This document shows, piece after piece, positions 32,301-40,853 of a DNA stretch of 52,409 nt. The stretch is from an uncultured Clostridium sp. (GTDB lineage Bacteria; Bacillota; Clostridia; TANB77; CAG-508), in the NCBI GenBank assembly GCA_900552555.1, contig URZW01000010.1, positions 1 through 52,409 of the forward strand, written 5' to 3'. Every line of letters begins with the position of its first letter. Position 1 is the first letter of the stretch. The notes beneath the pieces were generated by a model. The model was not told the origin of the DNA. It saw only the letters and a program-made list of their open reading frames with translations, and ran no database searches. The translations under genes were made by a program, and so were the position numbers.

Positions 32301-34184
32301 AGCACCTTCAATTGCTTTATCTTTATAATTTGTTTGCTCACCATTTAATTTTATTTCCAACACATTTCCAGCTAATAATTTTACAGATGAAATTTTTAAT
32401 TCATCTTCATCAATTAATTGTGCTGATTTTACATCTACACTTTGTACTGTTGATGGTAATTGTATTCTTAATATTGGATTTTTATATAAATCATTATTTT
32501 CATCTCTTGAGTTTAAAACAACTCTCATTTCCACATTATTTGTACTCATTGTTGAAAAATCCGTTTTATTTAATTGTAATTGAGCCTTTGTTTCAGTTTC
32601 AGCTAATCCAATTTTAGAATTAGTTTCTTCAACTTCTACTGTTTTTGTATTTTCAACAACATTACCTGTTACTTTTGATGTTATTTCTGTTGCAGTTTTA
32701 ACTATTGCTCCATCAACTTTTCCTATTGTTTTAGTTGTTGTAACTTTAATATCTCCTGTAGTTTGTGGAGCTGTTGTTTTTATTTTTATTTCTGAAATTC
32801 CAGTTTCATAATTAATCACAACATTTCCATTTTCATCAGTTTGAGAACCTGCATTTACTTTTGCAATTTCAGTATCGTTTGCAGCATTTAATATTGTTAA
32901 TTCTCCATTATTTCCTAATACACTTAAAACATTTTCTTTATTAATTATTGTGCTTGCATATGTAGAATTTATATTTTTGTCATTAATTTGTTGCTCTTTT
33001 TCTGTTAGATTTATTTCATTTAAAACTCCAGCTAAATTTGAATTAATAACTGTTGTATATGTTATATCTCTTGAAATTCCAGCATATAATTTTCCTTTAT
33101 AAATACTTCCTTCATTTTGAACCATTTCTGTTGTAATAATTGAATCTTTGTCTTCTTTGCTTAATTGCATTTCTGCTGAAGCATTTACCTTTGTATTTGT
33201 ATTTTCATAAAGATATATTTCTGAAGTTGTACTTATTTTTTCTCCATTTATTTCTACATCTTTATCAAAAATATATGTAATTATGAATTTGTCTTCTCCA
33301 TTTTTTGTCCATGTTACTTTATTATCTTCAGCTGTATTTTCTATTTGAATTGTTGTTAACCCTGTTGTTTTATCATAATTCCAATTTTCTTGCGTAAGCA
33401 TTTTTCCATTTGTTGCTAAAGTTTTGTTTGAACTAACCAACACTTCTGGATATTTATCTGAAATTTTAGGAGCTTGTACTTTTACTAAAGAAGATTTTAT
33501 AGGAACTAAATTATTATTTATTCCAGAATTTACCTCTACTTGTATAATTCTTTTATCTTCCCCATTATAGTTTAAAACTTTATTTGTAATTATTTCTTGT
33601 GATAATTTTATACACTCTTCTGCACTATCATATGGGCTAACCATATTTATTTCTATTGTTCTTGTTGCAGAAATAGCTATATCTTTTTGTTTACTATCTC
33701 TATATGTTCCTTCTATTCCAATTTTACTTTGTTTGTTTATTAATCTTAAATCAAATTGTAAATCTGTAATTAATTGAATTCCAACTTCTATTTCTTTTGT
33801 TTCACCAGCATTAATTTGATTTAAATAAACTTTGTTTTCTTCAATTTTGCTTATTGAATTGTCAGTAAAATCAGTTTTAAATTTAAAGTTAGCATCATTT
33901 AATACTATATCTCCATTGAATAATCCTTCTTGTTTTACTGAAATTTGGAAATATAATTTTAAATCTTCTGCATTCATTTTTGCATCAAAACTATCTACTT
34001 TTTCCCCTTTTTCATTTTTTAAATAAGCTACAAATTCAACATTTTTGTTGTTTGTACTTCTATCTGCATTAATAGTGTCAACAGCATATGACACTACATC
34101 AGCACATAACAACATAAAATTTGCCATTGTTAATGTAGCTATTAACATTAAAACTGTTATAACTTTTAAAATTTTTTGGTTCAT
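29307..34184 (-). CDS. Membrane-anchored DUF11/SdrD_B surface protein, partner of the 24835 gene
   Basis: 1625 residues from ATG 34184, where AGGAGG is 5-11 bp upstream; the frame continues 30 bp upstream without support. Signal peptide MNQKILKVITVLMLIATLTM..., then about 1200 residues of Thr/Asn/Lys-rich beta repeats including DUF11-like units (GEIVRYAVTISNTGSEDM; GDKITYNITVKNNGGNKI), an Asn/Gly-rich linker near 1255-1285, one SdrD_B domain near 1290-1375 (SGTAWIDENENGQKD), a conserved domain with FSSELNKDWYQDG, and a C-terminal helix near 1595-1618 with tail RKFTSNKGIL. It has no PSTG motif, so it is anchored only by that helix. Homologous to residues 1-1335 of the 10245 protein. First gene of the two-gene operon. 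Confidence 0.82.
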   Translation of the reverse strand: MNQKILKVITVLMLIATLTMANFMLLCADVVSYAVDTINADRSTNNKNVEFVAYLKNEKGEKVDSFDAKMNAEDLKLYFQISVKQEGLFNGDIVLNDANFKFKTDFTDNSISKIEENKVYLNQINAGETKEIEVGIQLITDLQFDLRLINKQSKIGIEGTYRDSKQKDIAISATRTIEINMVSPYDSAEECIKLSQEIITNKVLNYNGEDKRIIQVEVNSGINNNLVPIKSSLVKVQAPKISDKYPEVLVSSNKTLATNGKMLTQENWNYDKTTGLTTIQIENTAEDNKVTWTKNGEDKFIITYIFDKDVEINGEKISTTSEIYLYENTNTKVNASAEMQLSKEDKDSIITTEMVQNEGSIYKGKLYAGISRDITYTTVINSNLAGVLNEINLTEKEQQINDKNINSTYASTIINKENVLSVLGNNGELTILNAANDTEIAKVNAGSQTDENGNVVINYETGISEIKIKTTAPQTTGDIKVTTTKTIGKVDGAIVKTATEITSKVTGNVVENTKTVEVEETNSKIGLAETETKAQLQLNKTDFSTMSTNNVEMRVVLNSRDENNDLYKNPILRIQLPSTVQSVDVKSAQLIDEDELKISSVKLLAGNVLEIKLNGEQTNYKDKAIEGAIVILNMDITLDKKSPSSKEQITLNCTNGEKTVQDQKTVDFVSYAGLVTISKVSDYGIEVINNQGNKEITIPINQKARGTRTTTVENEIINNEENEISNVSILGIYPTKDAVEGNNFDILAGEVSIEGIDASRIKVYYSENASATKDLTNKDNGWTENIADSKNVKKYLITVDKLAVRESMKISYDIQIPQDLDYNLTAKQGYEVYYTNVTAEKQATTDFVTMSTEKGATLDVSLKGLVAGKETDIVKEGEIVRYAVTISNTGSEDMTNAKITAKVPENTVLIDSGKLSSMKQTEGDSGEDYDKIELDKTDIDFTIDKLSKGENTTKYYEVKVNNGTAGKTIQSSVQLQYGDVTKTSNEVKSTIEEGSISLLLRNTEESTTLKDGYGYRYLLTVKNETDKKINNVNVTINNPDGIDITKLFYVSDSDEVVSIEDTNTLTIKELNGKENLTIAVYVVSDMKTNNDFEDVALTAKVTADNKEYNSNQLDLKIENDTNRLEMTVTSDNSGSYVRAGDKITYNITVKNNGGNKIDNIKVENLLSKEVSLDSVSKDGKRLSEDEYDLSTSDNNTQKIVTLSEDSIDAGQSINYAIQVEPDVSYNDGEVAQIINETNLKHSYKIAQTARVEHILKTEENQDNDNNNNNNGNGENGNNNNNGNNSSTSSYLLSGTAWIDENENGQKDSNEKLLEGIKVKLLNAKTNEYVKDSNGNVMETRTNSEGFYAFTKVVSGQYLVIFEYDITAYGITAFEKEGVSNESNSKVIEKTMTIDGKETKVGTTEKIDLTQNVSGINIGLVPAKKYDMQLDKYVTKITVQNSKTVSKDYDNEKLAKQEINGKEVNSTTVIVEYTIRVTNKGDVAGYVKKIADYLSSDYKFSSELNKDWYQDGSDVYCTSLADTKINPGESKDVKLTVIKQMKESNVGLVNNTAEIVSSYNELGLTDINSTEGNKVKGENDMSSADVIIAIKTGQVVATVMLVITTIIILTAAVFIIRKFTSNKGIL

Positions 34185-34223
34185 TGTACTACCTCCTAAT
34201 TTAAACCTTTTCATTCAACTTAT

Positions 34224-34252
34224 ATAATATATTTTATATAAATATATGTCAA
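34224..34252 (-). promoter_or_regulatory. Sigma-A promoter of the two-gene surface-protein operon
   Basis: Minus strand TTGACA (34252-34247), 17-bp spacer, TATTAT (34229-34224). Start near 34217, leader of about 33 nt including the AGGAGG site. Confidence 0.75.
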
Positions 34253-34516
34253 CACCTCATTTTTATTAACTTTATAAGTCTTTACGGAAGGTCCTTATAT
34301 AAAATATTACATTTTTATTAAGTTTTTATTACCATTTTGTAACATTTTTTAAATAATTTTTTTACATAATGCTACCAATTTATATTATACAACAGAACTG
34401 CGTATTTTTCAATATTTTTTTTACTATATTTTCCTCTTTTTTTTAGTTTTTTTAGTTTACATTTGTTGTAATTCATATTTCAAATATTTTTTACCAGTAA
34501 AGGTTTCTAATTTTTT

Positions 34517-34628
34517 GTTACAATTAGCAGTCTTAGAAATTTTTGTGTGTAAGTTGCCACCTTAAGGATTATATATTTGATATTATATCCTGTTCATTAC
34601 GTTCAAAAAAAATCTAAAATACAGTAAC
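34517..34628. repeat. GTTAC element, one-armed deletion derivative
   Basis: GTTACAATTAGCAGTCTTAG, then AAGTTGCCACCTTAAGG, ATATATTTGATATTATATCC and TGTTCATTACGTTC, ending AAAATACAGTAAC. This is one arm of the 24325 palindrome joined directly to a GTAAC end. It lies between divergent genes. Confidence 0.75.
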
Positions 34629-34718
34629 CTTTTTTAAGCAATAACATATAATACTATTAAGAATAAAAAATTACATATATAAAATTTATTTTAATATATT
34701 ATACTAGAGGTGATATAA

Positions 34719-35156
34719 TTGAATAATATGAATATCGATGAAAATACCATGAAAAACATTAAAAACATGGTAGACAATGGAAACCTATCTGACGCAATTT
34801 CACAAATTTCTCCTGAAATGATGCAAAACTTCTCAAAAATGCTATCAAATCCAAACACAAAAAACGAACAAGAAAACTCAAACACAACAAATAATCAAGC
34901 CCAAACTAAAAATAGCACAAGTAATAACTTTGATTTAAATAATATTGATATGGATACAATTATGAAATTTTCTTCTGCATTTGGAAAAATAAAAAATTCA
35001 AAAAACGACCCAAGATCAAATCTTTTAAACTCTCTAAAGCCATATTTAAGAGACGAAAAAAAAGAAAAAATAGACCAATACATGAATTTGCTAAATGTAT
35101 CCAAAATTGCAGAAATAATGAAAGATAACAATAAAGGAAACAACAACAATGTTTAA
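34719..35156 (+). CDS. Small cytoplasmic protein of unknown function
   Basis: 145 residues from TTG 34719, preferred over ATG 34728 because AGAGGTGAT ends about 6 nt before the TTG and 15 nt before the ATG. The N-terminal half is polar and Asn/Met-rich with a low-complexity Asn/Thr linker near residues 48-68. The C-terminal part RSNLLNSLKPYLRDEKKEKIDQYMNLL resembles a helical motif I have seen in short conserved clostridial proteins, but I cannot name the family. Overlaps the next gene by 8 bp, so the two are translationally coupled. Function unknown. Confidence 0.65.
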   Translation: MNNMNIDENTMKNIKNMVDNGNLSDAISQISPEMMQNFSKMLSNPNTKNEQENSNTTNNQAQTKNSTSNNFDLNNIDMDTIMKFSSAFGKIKNSKNDPRSNLLNSLKPYLRDEKKEKIDQYMNLLNVSKIAEIMKDNNKGNNNNV

Positions 35157-35487
35157 TTTTCCATACTTTGGATATCCATACCATAGGCCTTACTACCAAT
35201 ATTACAACAAACCAATAAATTATGTAGACATTCAAAAAAATATACCTGAACAAGAAAATTGTGAAGCAACTCAAACTTCAAAAAATATAGATGAAAAAAA
35301 AGTCCAAGGAGATTTAAACTCTTTGGACAATAACAGTAAAAATACTGATACTCCTATATTTGAGATATTTGGTTTTAAATTATATTCAGATGATTTAATT
35401 ATACTTACTGTTCTATTTTTATTATATGAGCAAAATGTAAAAGATGAAATGCTTTATATTATACTATTTCTATTGTTGCTTTCATGA
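35149..35487 (+). CDS. Small protein with C-terminal membrane segment, unknown function
   Basis: 112 residues. The N-terminus is rich in Tyr, Pro and Phe (FPYFGYPYHRPYYQYY), like some spore-coat or sporulation proteins; the middle is polar; the C-terminal 40 residues contain FGFKLYSDDLIILTVLFLL and a second hydrophobic stretch YIILFLLLLS, so it is probably tail-anchored. The start ATG 35149 lies inside the previous gene (8-bp overlap). It ends 6 bp from the convergent minC stop with no clear terminator between. A sporulation role is a guess from composition only. Confidence 0.6.
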   Translation: MFNFPYFGYPYHRPYYQYYNKPINYVDIQKNIPEQENCEATQTSKNIDEKKVQGDLNSLDNNSKNTDTPIFEIFGFKLYSDDLIILTVLFLLYEQNVKDEMLYIILFLLLLS

Positions 35488-35493
35488 CATCAA

Positions 35494-36105
35494 TTATTCA
35501 ATTATTATTTTATCATTTTCCACATATATATATGCCTGTGTATGTACAGGCTCTTCATCTCTATCTATTTCTTTAACTATATTAGAAATACGCAATTGAA
35601 CAGCATCCAATCTTCCTGCAGCAATAATTGCCCTTTTATTTCCCTTAGCACCAGCATGTGCTAATCCTCTTAAATGACCTAATACAACAATATTATCAGA
35701 TGCCATAACTTCAGCTCCTGAATTTACATCTCCCAAAATTACTAAACTACCCTCAGCTTCCAAAGTCTGTCCAGACCTTAAAGATCCTCTGTGAAATGTT
35801 GTTTCAGACACATCTATTTGTCTTTTAAATGTCCTTGTAATACTTGATAAACCTAATTCTTTCGGCATATCAAAATCAATATCTACATCTATTTTTTCTT
35901 TTATCAGATTTTGAATTTCATCTATTTCTTTATTTTTTAAAACTTTGCCAACAATCATAATTGGAGTCTTATCATCTTTATACAATTTCTTTAAATCTGG
36001 TAATTTTTTTGATAATGAAGCTATAATCTGTTTTTGTTCAGCATCTTCTGCTATTTTTATAACAATTTGATCTTTTTTTAAATTAATACTTACACAATTA
36101 TTCAT
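35494..36105 (-). CDS. minC: Septum site-determining protein MinC
   Basis: 203 residues, ATG 36105 behind AAAGGATG. The C-terminal beta-helix domain is clear: RGSLRSGQTLEAEGSLVILGDVNSGAEV (split here at residues about 107-134), NIVVLGHLRGLAHAGAKGN and QLRISNIV. The N-terminal domain (about 1-100) is shorter and less conserved, as usual. MinC blocks FtsZ ring formation at the poles when bound to MinD. It follows pbp2 by 99 bp in the mreBCD cluster. minD and minE, which normally follow, are absent: the next gene is convergent. Confidence 0.92.
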   Translation of the reverse strand: MNNCVSINLKKDQIVIKIAEDAEQKQIIASLSKKLPDLKKLYKDDKTPIMIVGKVLKNKEIDEIQNLIKEKIDVDIDFDMPKELGLSSITRTFKRQIDVSETTFHRGSLRSGQTLEAEGSLVILGDVNSGAEVMASDNIVVLGHLRGLAHAGAKGNKRAIIAAGRLDAVQLRISNIVKEIDRDEEPVHTQAYIYVENDKIIIE

Positions 36106-36137
36106 TTTTACATCCTTTCATTACTTTCTATTTTGGA

Positions 36138-36199
36138 ATTTTTAAATAAATACTCAAAAGGGTCCTGTCTTCAGATATTATTCTTTATAAGTTGTAACA
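36138..36199. repeat. Partial copy of the 44201 GTTAC element inside the pbp2-minC gap
   Basis: GGAATTTTTAAATAAATACTC followed by AAAAGGGTCCT and TTCAGATA (broken here for length) matches the left arm and loop of 44201-44279; the right side is degenerate but still ends in GTTGTAAC. It occupies most of the space between pbp2 and minC in what should be one transcript. Confidence 0.6.
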
Positions 36200-36204
36200 T
36201 TTTA

Positions 36205-38319
36205 TTATCTTAAGCTTTCAGTATAAGCTTCCGCTTGCATATTTTCCGTTACATTTTGAGTATTCATTCCAAAATATTCTGCCATAATATTTCTAACCGC
36301 CTCTGCAGTATAATTTCCATGACCACCATTTTCGACCATAACAACCACCGCAATTTCAGGGTCATCATATGGTGCAAACGCAGCAAACCAAGCATTTACA
36401 ATATCTTTACCATTTGCATCTTTTCCAGCCTCTGCAGAACCAGTTTTTCCACCAACTTTTATATTAAAATCTCTAAATCTTACAGCAGCAGTTCCAGATT
36501 CACCACTTGTAACAGATTTCATTCCCTCTTTTACTGCGTTTACATAATCTTTATTTAAAGTAATATCTTCATTATTTTCTTCTGTAAGTCCTAATTTTTC
36601 TTTTACAAAATTATTAATTTCATCTTTTGATACTTCTGTTCCATCTGAATTTTGAATTGTTTTTACTATACTAACATCTACTTTATTTCCACCATTTGCT
36701 ACCATACTTACATATTTAGTCATTTGTAATGGTGTAAACTTATTATAGCCTTGACCTATTGCCGCATTTATAGTATCACCAGGATTCCATGAACCCTTTA
36801 TAGATTTTACATAATCTTTACTTGCTAAAGTTCCAGCAACCTCATTTGGTAATTCTATTCCTGTCTTATGTCCTAAGCCAAAATAATTTGCATATTTATC
36901 TAATGTATCTATTCCCATTCTATCAGCTGTCTCATAGAAGAAAAAGTTACATGATTTTTCAATAGCACCTATTACATTAAGATATCCATGTCCTCTATGA
37001 TAATCTGTATAGTACCAACATTTCCATTCAGCTCCATATTTCTTATATACACCTGTATCATTTATTCTTTCTGTCAATGAAATATTTCCAGATTCCAAAC
37101 CAGCAATTGCTGTAACCATTTTAAATATAGACCCCGGCTCATATGCACTTTGAATACATTTATTTAATAGTGGATACGATTTATTTTCATTATAACTTTT
37201 CCATTCTTCATTGCTTATTCCATCTGCAAATGATTGTGGATTATAATCCGGATAACTTGCCATAGCAAGTACTTCACCAGTTTTTACATTCATAACAACA
37301 CATGAGCCACCTTTTGCATCATATGTTTTTCCAAATCCACCGTTTCTAATTTTTTCTATATTATCCTTTAATGCTTGCTCAGCAATTTTTTGCAATTTTG
37401 AATCAATTGTAAGAACAACATTTGAACCTGAAACAGCCTCATCTTCAACAACTTCTGCCGTTATAGTTCCATCAACAGCCATATCAATTTGTTTTGTTCC
37501 ATTTTTTCCTTTTAAATATTTTTCAAAAAGAGCCTCTATTCCTGTTTTTCCAATAATATCATTTTGAGTATATGTATCTTTCTTCTCTTGATATTCTGAA
37601 TCACTTATTTTTGATGCATAGCCTAAAATATGTGATGCCAATGTTCCCTCTTTATACTGTCTAACAGGTTGAACTGTAACATTTATTCCCGGAAATTCAT
37701 CTCCTCTTTCAGAGAACTCCGCTATTGCCTCCCTTGGAATATCTTTTGCAATTGTTAAAGATTTTGTACTGCTATATCCTTCTTTAACTATTGCATATCT
37801 TATTGACATTATTTTTCTTGCCTCTGCTACATCTTCATTTTCTATTTTATATTTATCTTTAAATTTATAAAAAGCTTCTTCAGCAGTAGCATTTTCATCA
37901 ATTCCATTATTTTTTTTCCAATTTGATAAATTTTCGTCTGATATTTTATATTCAAAAGGTTCTATACTAATTGGAAAAGAATCGACATAGCTAACATTAT
38001 ACTTTTCTAAAACTTGTATTATTTTTAATATTGAATTATTTAATGAATTTGTATCAATTTTACTTTTATAAAGCTCTAAATTAAATTTTTGACTTGAAGA
38101 AACTAAAACATTTCCTGACCTGTCTAAAATTTCTCCTCTATCCGCTTCCAATACACTTTCTCTTGTAAGTCTTGTATTAGATTCTTCTCTATATTTAGCA
38201 CCATGGGCAATTTGAAGATTGAATAATTGGACAATCAAAATTACCCCTATTACATATGTGAAAATAGTTATCATATTATATCTAAAATTAATACTTCTTT
38301 TATTAATTCCTCTCGCCAA
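36205..38319 (-). CDS. mrdA: Penicillin-binding protein 2 (class B transpeptidase of the elongasome)
   Basis: 704 residues from TTG 38319, chosen because AAGGGAAG precedes it; an alternative TTG at 38337 lacks a site. One membrane segment near 20-42, PBP dimerisation domain about 50-230, and a transpeptidase domain with all three motifs: SIFK (S397, K400), SCN (S456-N458) and KTG (K625-G627). It cross-links peptidoglycan in the elongating side wall with RodA and MreBCD; the preceding mreBCD genes fix the assignment to the PBP2/MrdA role rather than the divisome FtsI. No RodA in the window. Ends in an acidic/polar tail. Confidence 0.92.
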   Translation of the reverse strand: MARGINKRSINFRYNMITIFTYVIGVILIVQLFNLQIAHGAKYREESNTRLTRESVLEADRGEILDRSGNVLVSSSQKFNLELYKSKIDTNSLNNSILKIIQVLEKYNVSYVDSFPISIEPFEYKISDENLSNWKKNNGIDENATAEEAFYKFKDKYKIENEDVAEARKIMSIRYAIVKEGYSSTKSLTIAKDIPREAIAEFSERGDEFPGINVTVQPVRQYKEGTLASHILGYASKISDSEYQEKKDTYTQNDIIGKTGIEALFEKYLKGKNGTKQIDMAVDGTITAEVVEDEAVSGSNVVLTIDSKLQKIAEQALKDNIEKIRNGGFGKTYDAKGGSCVVMNVKTGEVLAMASYPDYNPQSFADGISNEEWKSYNENKSYPLLNKCIQSAYEPGSIFKMVTAIAGLESGNISLTERINDTGVYKKYGAEWKCWYYTDYHRGHGYLNVIGAIEKSCNFFFYETADRMGIDTLDKYANYFGLGHKTGIELPNEVAGTLASKDYVKSIKGSWNPGDTINAAIGQGYNKFTPLQMTKYVSMVANGGNKVDVSIVKTIQNSDGTEVSKDEINNFVKEKLGLTEENNEDITLNKDYVNAVKEGMKSVTSGESGTAAVRFRDFNIKVGGKTGSAEAGKDANGKDIVNAWFAAFAPYDDPEIAVVVMVENGGHGNYTAEAVRNIMAEYFGMNTQNVTENMQAEAYTESLR

Positions 38320-38344
38320 TTCTTCACTTCCCTTCAAATAAAAT

Positions 38345-38878
38345 TTAGAAATATCTTGTTAAAATTTTATTTCCTTTATATGTATTTTCTATATAATATC
38401 CAAATTTTTGCAACAATGGATAAATTATAATAGTTATTAATATATTATAAACGACTTCTACTATTAAAATTTTTATAAAACTTATTACCTCCACATTTGT
38501 ACTATATAAAACATAATTTATAAAATAAGTTATAACCTCAAAAATTATAGTTGTACCAAAAACCATAAACATTATTGTAATTCTACTATCTTTAGAAAAA
38601 TTTTTATTAAATAATATTGCCAAAATACCTATTAAAACTAAACCGGTTATATTAATTCCAACATTTGCTTCATATAATAAGTCAAGGAATATTCCACATA
38701 CTGCCCCATAAATAATTCCCATGCTTCTATTTCCAAATAGCCCTATAAATAAAATATAAATCACAAAAAGATTTGGTTTTATCCCACTAATAGTGAACCA
38801 ACTAAAAAAATCAGCTTGCAAAAAATATATAAAAAAACCTATTAATATCAATGTTAAATTAATAAAAAATTTTTTCAC
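38345..38878 (-). CDS. mreD: Rod shape-determining protein MreD
   Basis: 177 residues from GTG 38878 (AGGGG 6 bp upstream; a GTG at 38887 overlaps that site). Five to six hydrophobic segments, with ISGIKPNLFVIYILFIGLF and GIFLDLLYEANVGINITGLVL typical of MreD. Integral membrane partner of MreC. It sits 12 bp after mreC and 26 bp before pbp2, so the genes are tightly packed. Confidence 0.9.
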   Translation of the reverse strand: MKKFFINLTLILIGFFIYFLQADFFSWFTISGIKPNLFVIYILFIGLFGNRSMGIIYGAVCGIFLDLLYEANVGINITGLVLIGILAILFNKNFSKDSRITIMFMVFGTTIIFEVITYFINYVLYSTNVEVISFIKILIVEVVYNILITIIIYPLLQKFGYYIENTYKGNKILTRYF

Positions 38879-38889
38879 CAAATTCACCC

Positions 38890-39711
38890 CTAGTTCTCAC
38901 TATTTTTTACCACCAATACTGTATTTAATTTATTGAAATCAACTGCTGTTTCCACTAATGCATATCTATCTGTCATATTTTTCGTAGTAACAATTTTTTT
39001 TATTGTACCTACATGTATTCCTTTTGGATAAATTCCACCTAATCCAGATGTATCAACACTATCACCTTGAACCAAATTTGCATCTGTTGGTATATACATA
39101 GCTTTCAATTCTGAATTATTGTCTAATGTTCCTTTACATACAATACTATCTTTACTTGTGCTCATCAAACAACTTATTGAACTAGATGTATCTACTATTG
39201 TTTGAACTTTTGCTGTATTATCTGTAACAGAAACAACATGTCCTACTAAACCTTCATCAGCAATTACTGTCATATTTTTTTCAATGCCATCTGCTTTTCC
39301 TATATTTATAATTATAGTTTTTGAGTAATTACTAATTTCTTTATTTATTACATATCCAGGTGTTGTTTTATATTCACCATATTTTTCTGTTAACCCTAAA
39401 TATTCTTTTAATGTTTCATTTTCTGTTTTTATATTTTCAAGTTCTCTTAAAGACTGTTCTAATTTACTATTTTGATTTTTTAATTCTTCATTTTCTGTTT
39501 TCAAATTACTGATATCAGTAAAAAATGAAGAATTTCCACTAACTTTATTTTTTAAATAAGTCAATCCATTTTGTATAGGCATAACTAATTTATTAGCTAC
39601 ATTTTCAAAAAATGACGTGTTTGCTTCTCTATTAGAAAATATAACTACTAATATTAAAATTATTACAGTAATAAAAATTCCGAATAATCCGTTTTTTTTG
39701 TTTCTATACAT
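38890..39711 (-). CDS. mreC: Rod shape-determining protein MreC
   Basis: 273 residues, ATG 39711 with GGAAGGAG. N-terminal membrane helix (about 10-26), then a coiled coil near 65-105 (LKTENEELKNQNSKLEQSL), then the beta-rich MreC domain with VINKEISNYSKTIIINIGKADGI and VSVTDNTAKVQTIVD. It links cytoplasmic MreB to PBP2 outside. Usual length and position. Confidence 0.93.
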   Translation of the reverse strand: MYRNKKNGLFGIFITVIILILVVIFSNREANTSFFENVANKLVMPIQNGLTYLKNKVSGNSSFFTDISNLKTENEELKNQNSKLEQSLRELENIKTENETLKEYLGLTEKYGEYKTTPGYVINKEISNYSKTIIINIGKADGIEKNMTVIADEGLVGHVVSVTDNTAKVQTIVDTSSSISCLMSTSKDSIVCKGTLDNNSELKAMYIPTDANLVQGDSVDTSGLGGIYPKGIHVGTIKKIVTTKNMTDRYALVETAVDFNKLNTVLVVKNSEN

Positions 39712-39769
39712 ATTTTCTCTCCTTCCTTAATGCAAAATCCAGTTGAAAAAGAATTAAATTTTTCAGTCT

Positions 39770-40801
39770 TTATCTCCTTTTCCTTGAATTTACCAAAACT
39801 GATTTTAATCTTTCCAAATCATCAAGAGTTTTTCCAGCCCCCCTAACAACACAATCCAATGGTTCTTCTGCAACATAAACAGGCATTCCAGTTTCTATAC
39901 TCAATAGTTTGTCCAAATTTTTTATTAAAGCTCCTCCACCTGCTAGCACAATACCCTTTTCCATAATGTCTGATGCAAGTTCTGGTGGTGTTTTCTCCAA
40001 TGTACTTTTTACAATATCAACTATTTTAGATATTGATTCCTTTATTGCTTCTTCAACTTGTGATGAAGTTATTTTTTCATTTCTAGGAAGTCCATCTGTT
40101 AAATCTCTTCCTCTTACTTCTACAGTCATCTCTGTCATTAGTGGCATTGCACAACCTATTTGCATTTTTATCTGTTCAGCAGTTGTTTCACCTATTGCTA
40201 AATTCATTTCTCTTTTAACATAATTTACTATATCCTCATCAAGTTCATCACCAGCAACTCTTAGGGAATGACTTACAACAATTCCTCCTAAAGAAATAAC
40301 CGCAACTTCTGTAGTACCTCCACCAATATCTACAATTATACTTCCACTTGGTTCAGCAACATCTAAAGAAGCACCTATAGCAGCAGCCATTGGTTCTTCA
40401 ATTAAATATACTTCCTTTGCCCCTGCTTGAAGTACAGATTCTTCAACAGCTCTTTCTTCAACTTCAGTTATTCCAGATGGTACACCAACAACAACTCTTG
40501 GTTTTCCAACATTATATTTTTTTTCAACCTTTTCTATTATATTTTTAAGCATTAATTGTGTAGCTGTAAAATCAGCAATAACACCATCTTTTAAAGGTCT
40601 AACGGCTTTTATTTGGTCTGGTGTTCTTCCTAGCATTTCTTTTGCTTCATTACCTGTAGCCATTATATTACCTGTTCTTCTATCTATAGCAACAACAGAA
40701 GGCTCTTTTAAAATTATACCTCTTCCTTTTAATGTCACTAAAATATTTGCTGTTCCTAAATCTATTCCAATATCTTTTGAACCAAATGTAAAAAACTTCA
40801 T
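39770..40801 (-). CDS. mreB: Rod shape-determining actin homologue MreB
   Basis: 343 residues from ATG 40801 (AAAGGA about 9 bp upstream; a TTG at 40810 is unsupported). Actin-family nucleotide motifs are intact: DIGIDLGTANILV (phosphate 1), IVDIGGGTTEVAVISLGG (phosphate 2) and GIVLAGGGALIKNLD (adenosine). It polymerises under the membrane and directs side-wall synthesis, so the cell is rod-shaped. First of mreBCD-pbp2-minC. Confidence 0.97.
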   Translation of the reverse strand: MKFFTFGSKDIGIDLGTANILVTLKGRGIILKEPSVVAIDRRTGNIMATGNEAKEMLGRTPDQIKAVRPLKDGVIADFTATQLMLKNIIEKVEKKYNVGKPRVVVGVPSGITEVEERAVEESVLQAGAKEVYLIEEPMAAAIGASLDVAEPSGSIIVDIGGGTTEVAVISLGGIVVSHSLRVAGDELDEDIVNYVKREMNLAIGETTAEQIKMQIGCAMPLMTEMTVEVRGRDLTDGLPRNEKITSSQVEEAIKESISKIVDIVKSTLEKTPPELASDIMEKGIVLAGGGALIKNLDKLLSIETGMPVYVAEEPLDCVVRGAGKTLDDLERLKSVLVNSRKRR

Positions 40802-40853
40802 AATTTTCAATCCTTTCTAAATCTACATCCTTTTAACTTCATACAACTCAGTA

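Larger units (their letters stand above)
34185..34718. other. Divergent intergenic region upstream of the surface-protein operon
   Basis: 534 bp without a gene: the operon promoter at 34224-34252, a very AT-rich stretch at 34260-34480 in which I see nothing defined, and a GTTAC element at 34517-34628. Confidence 0.6.
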
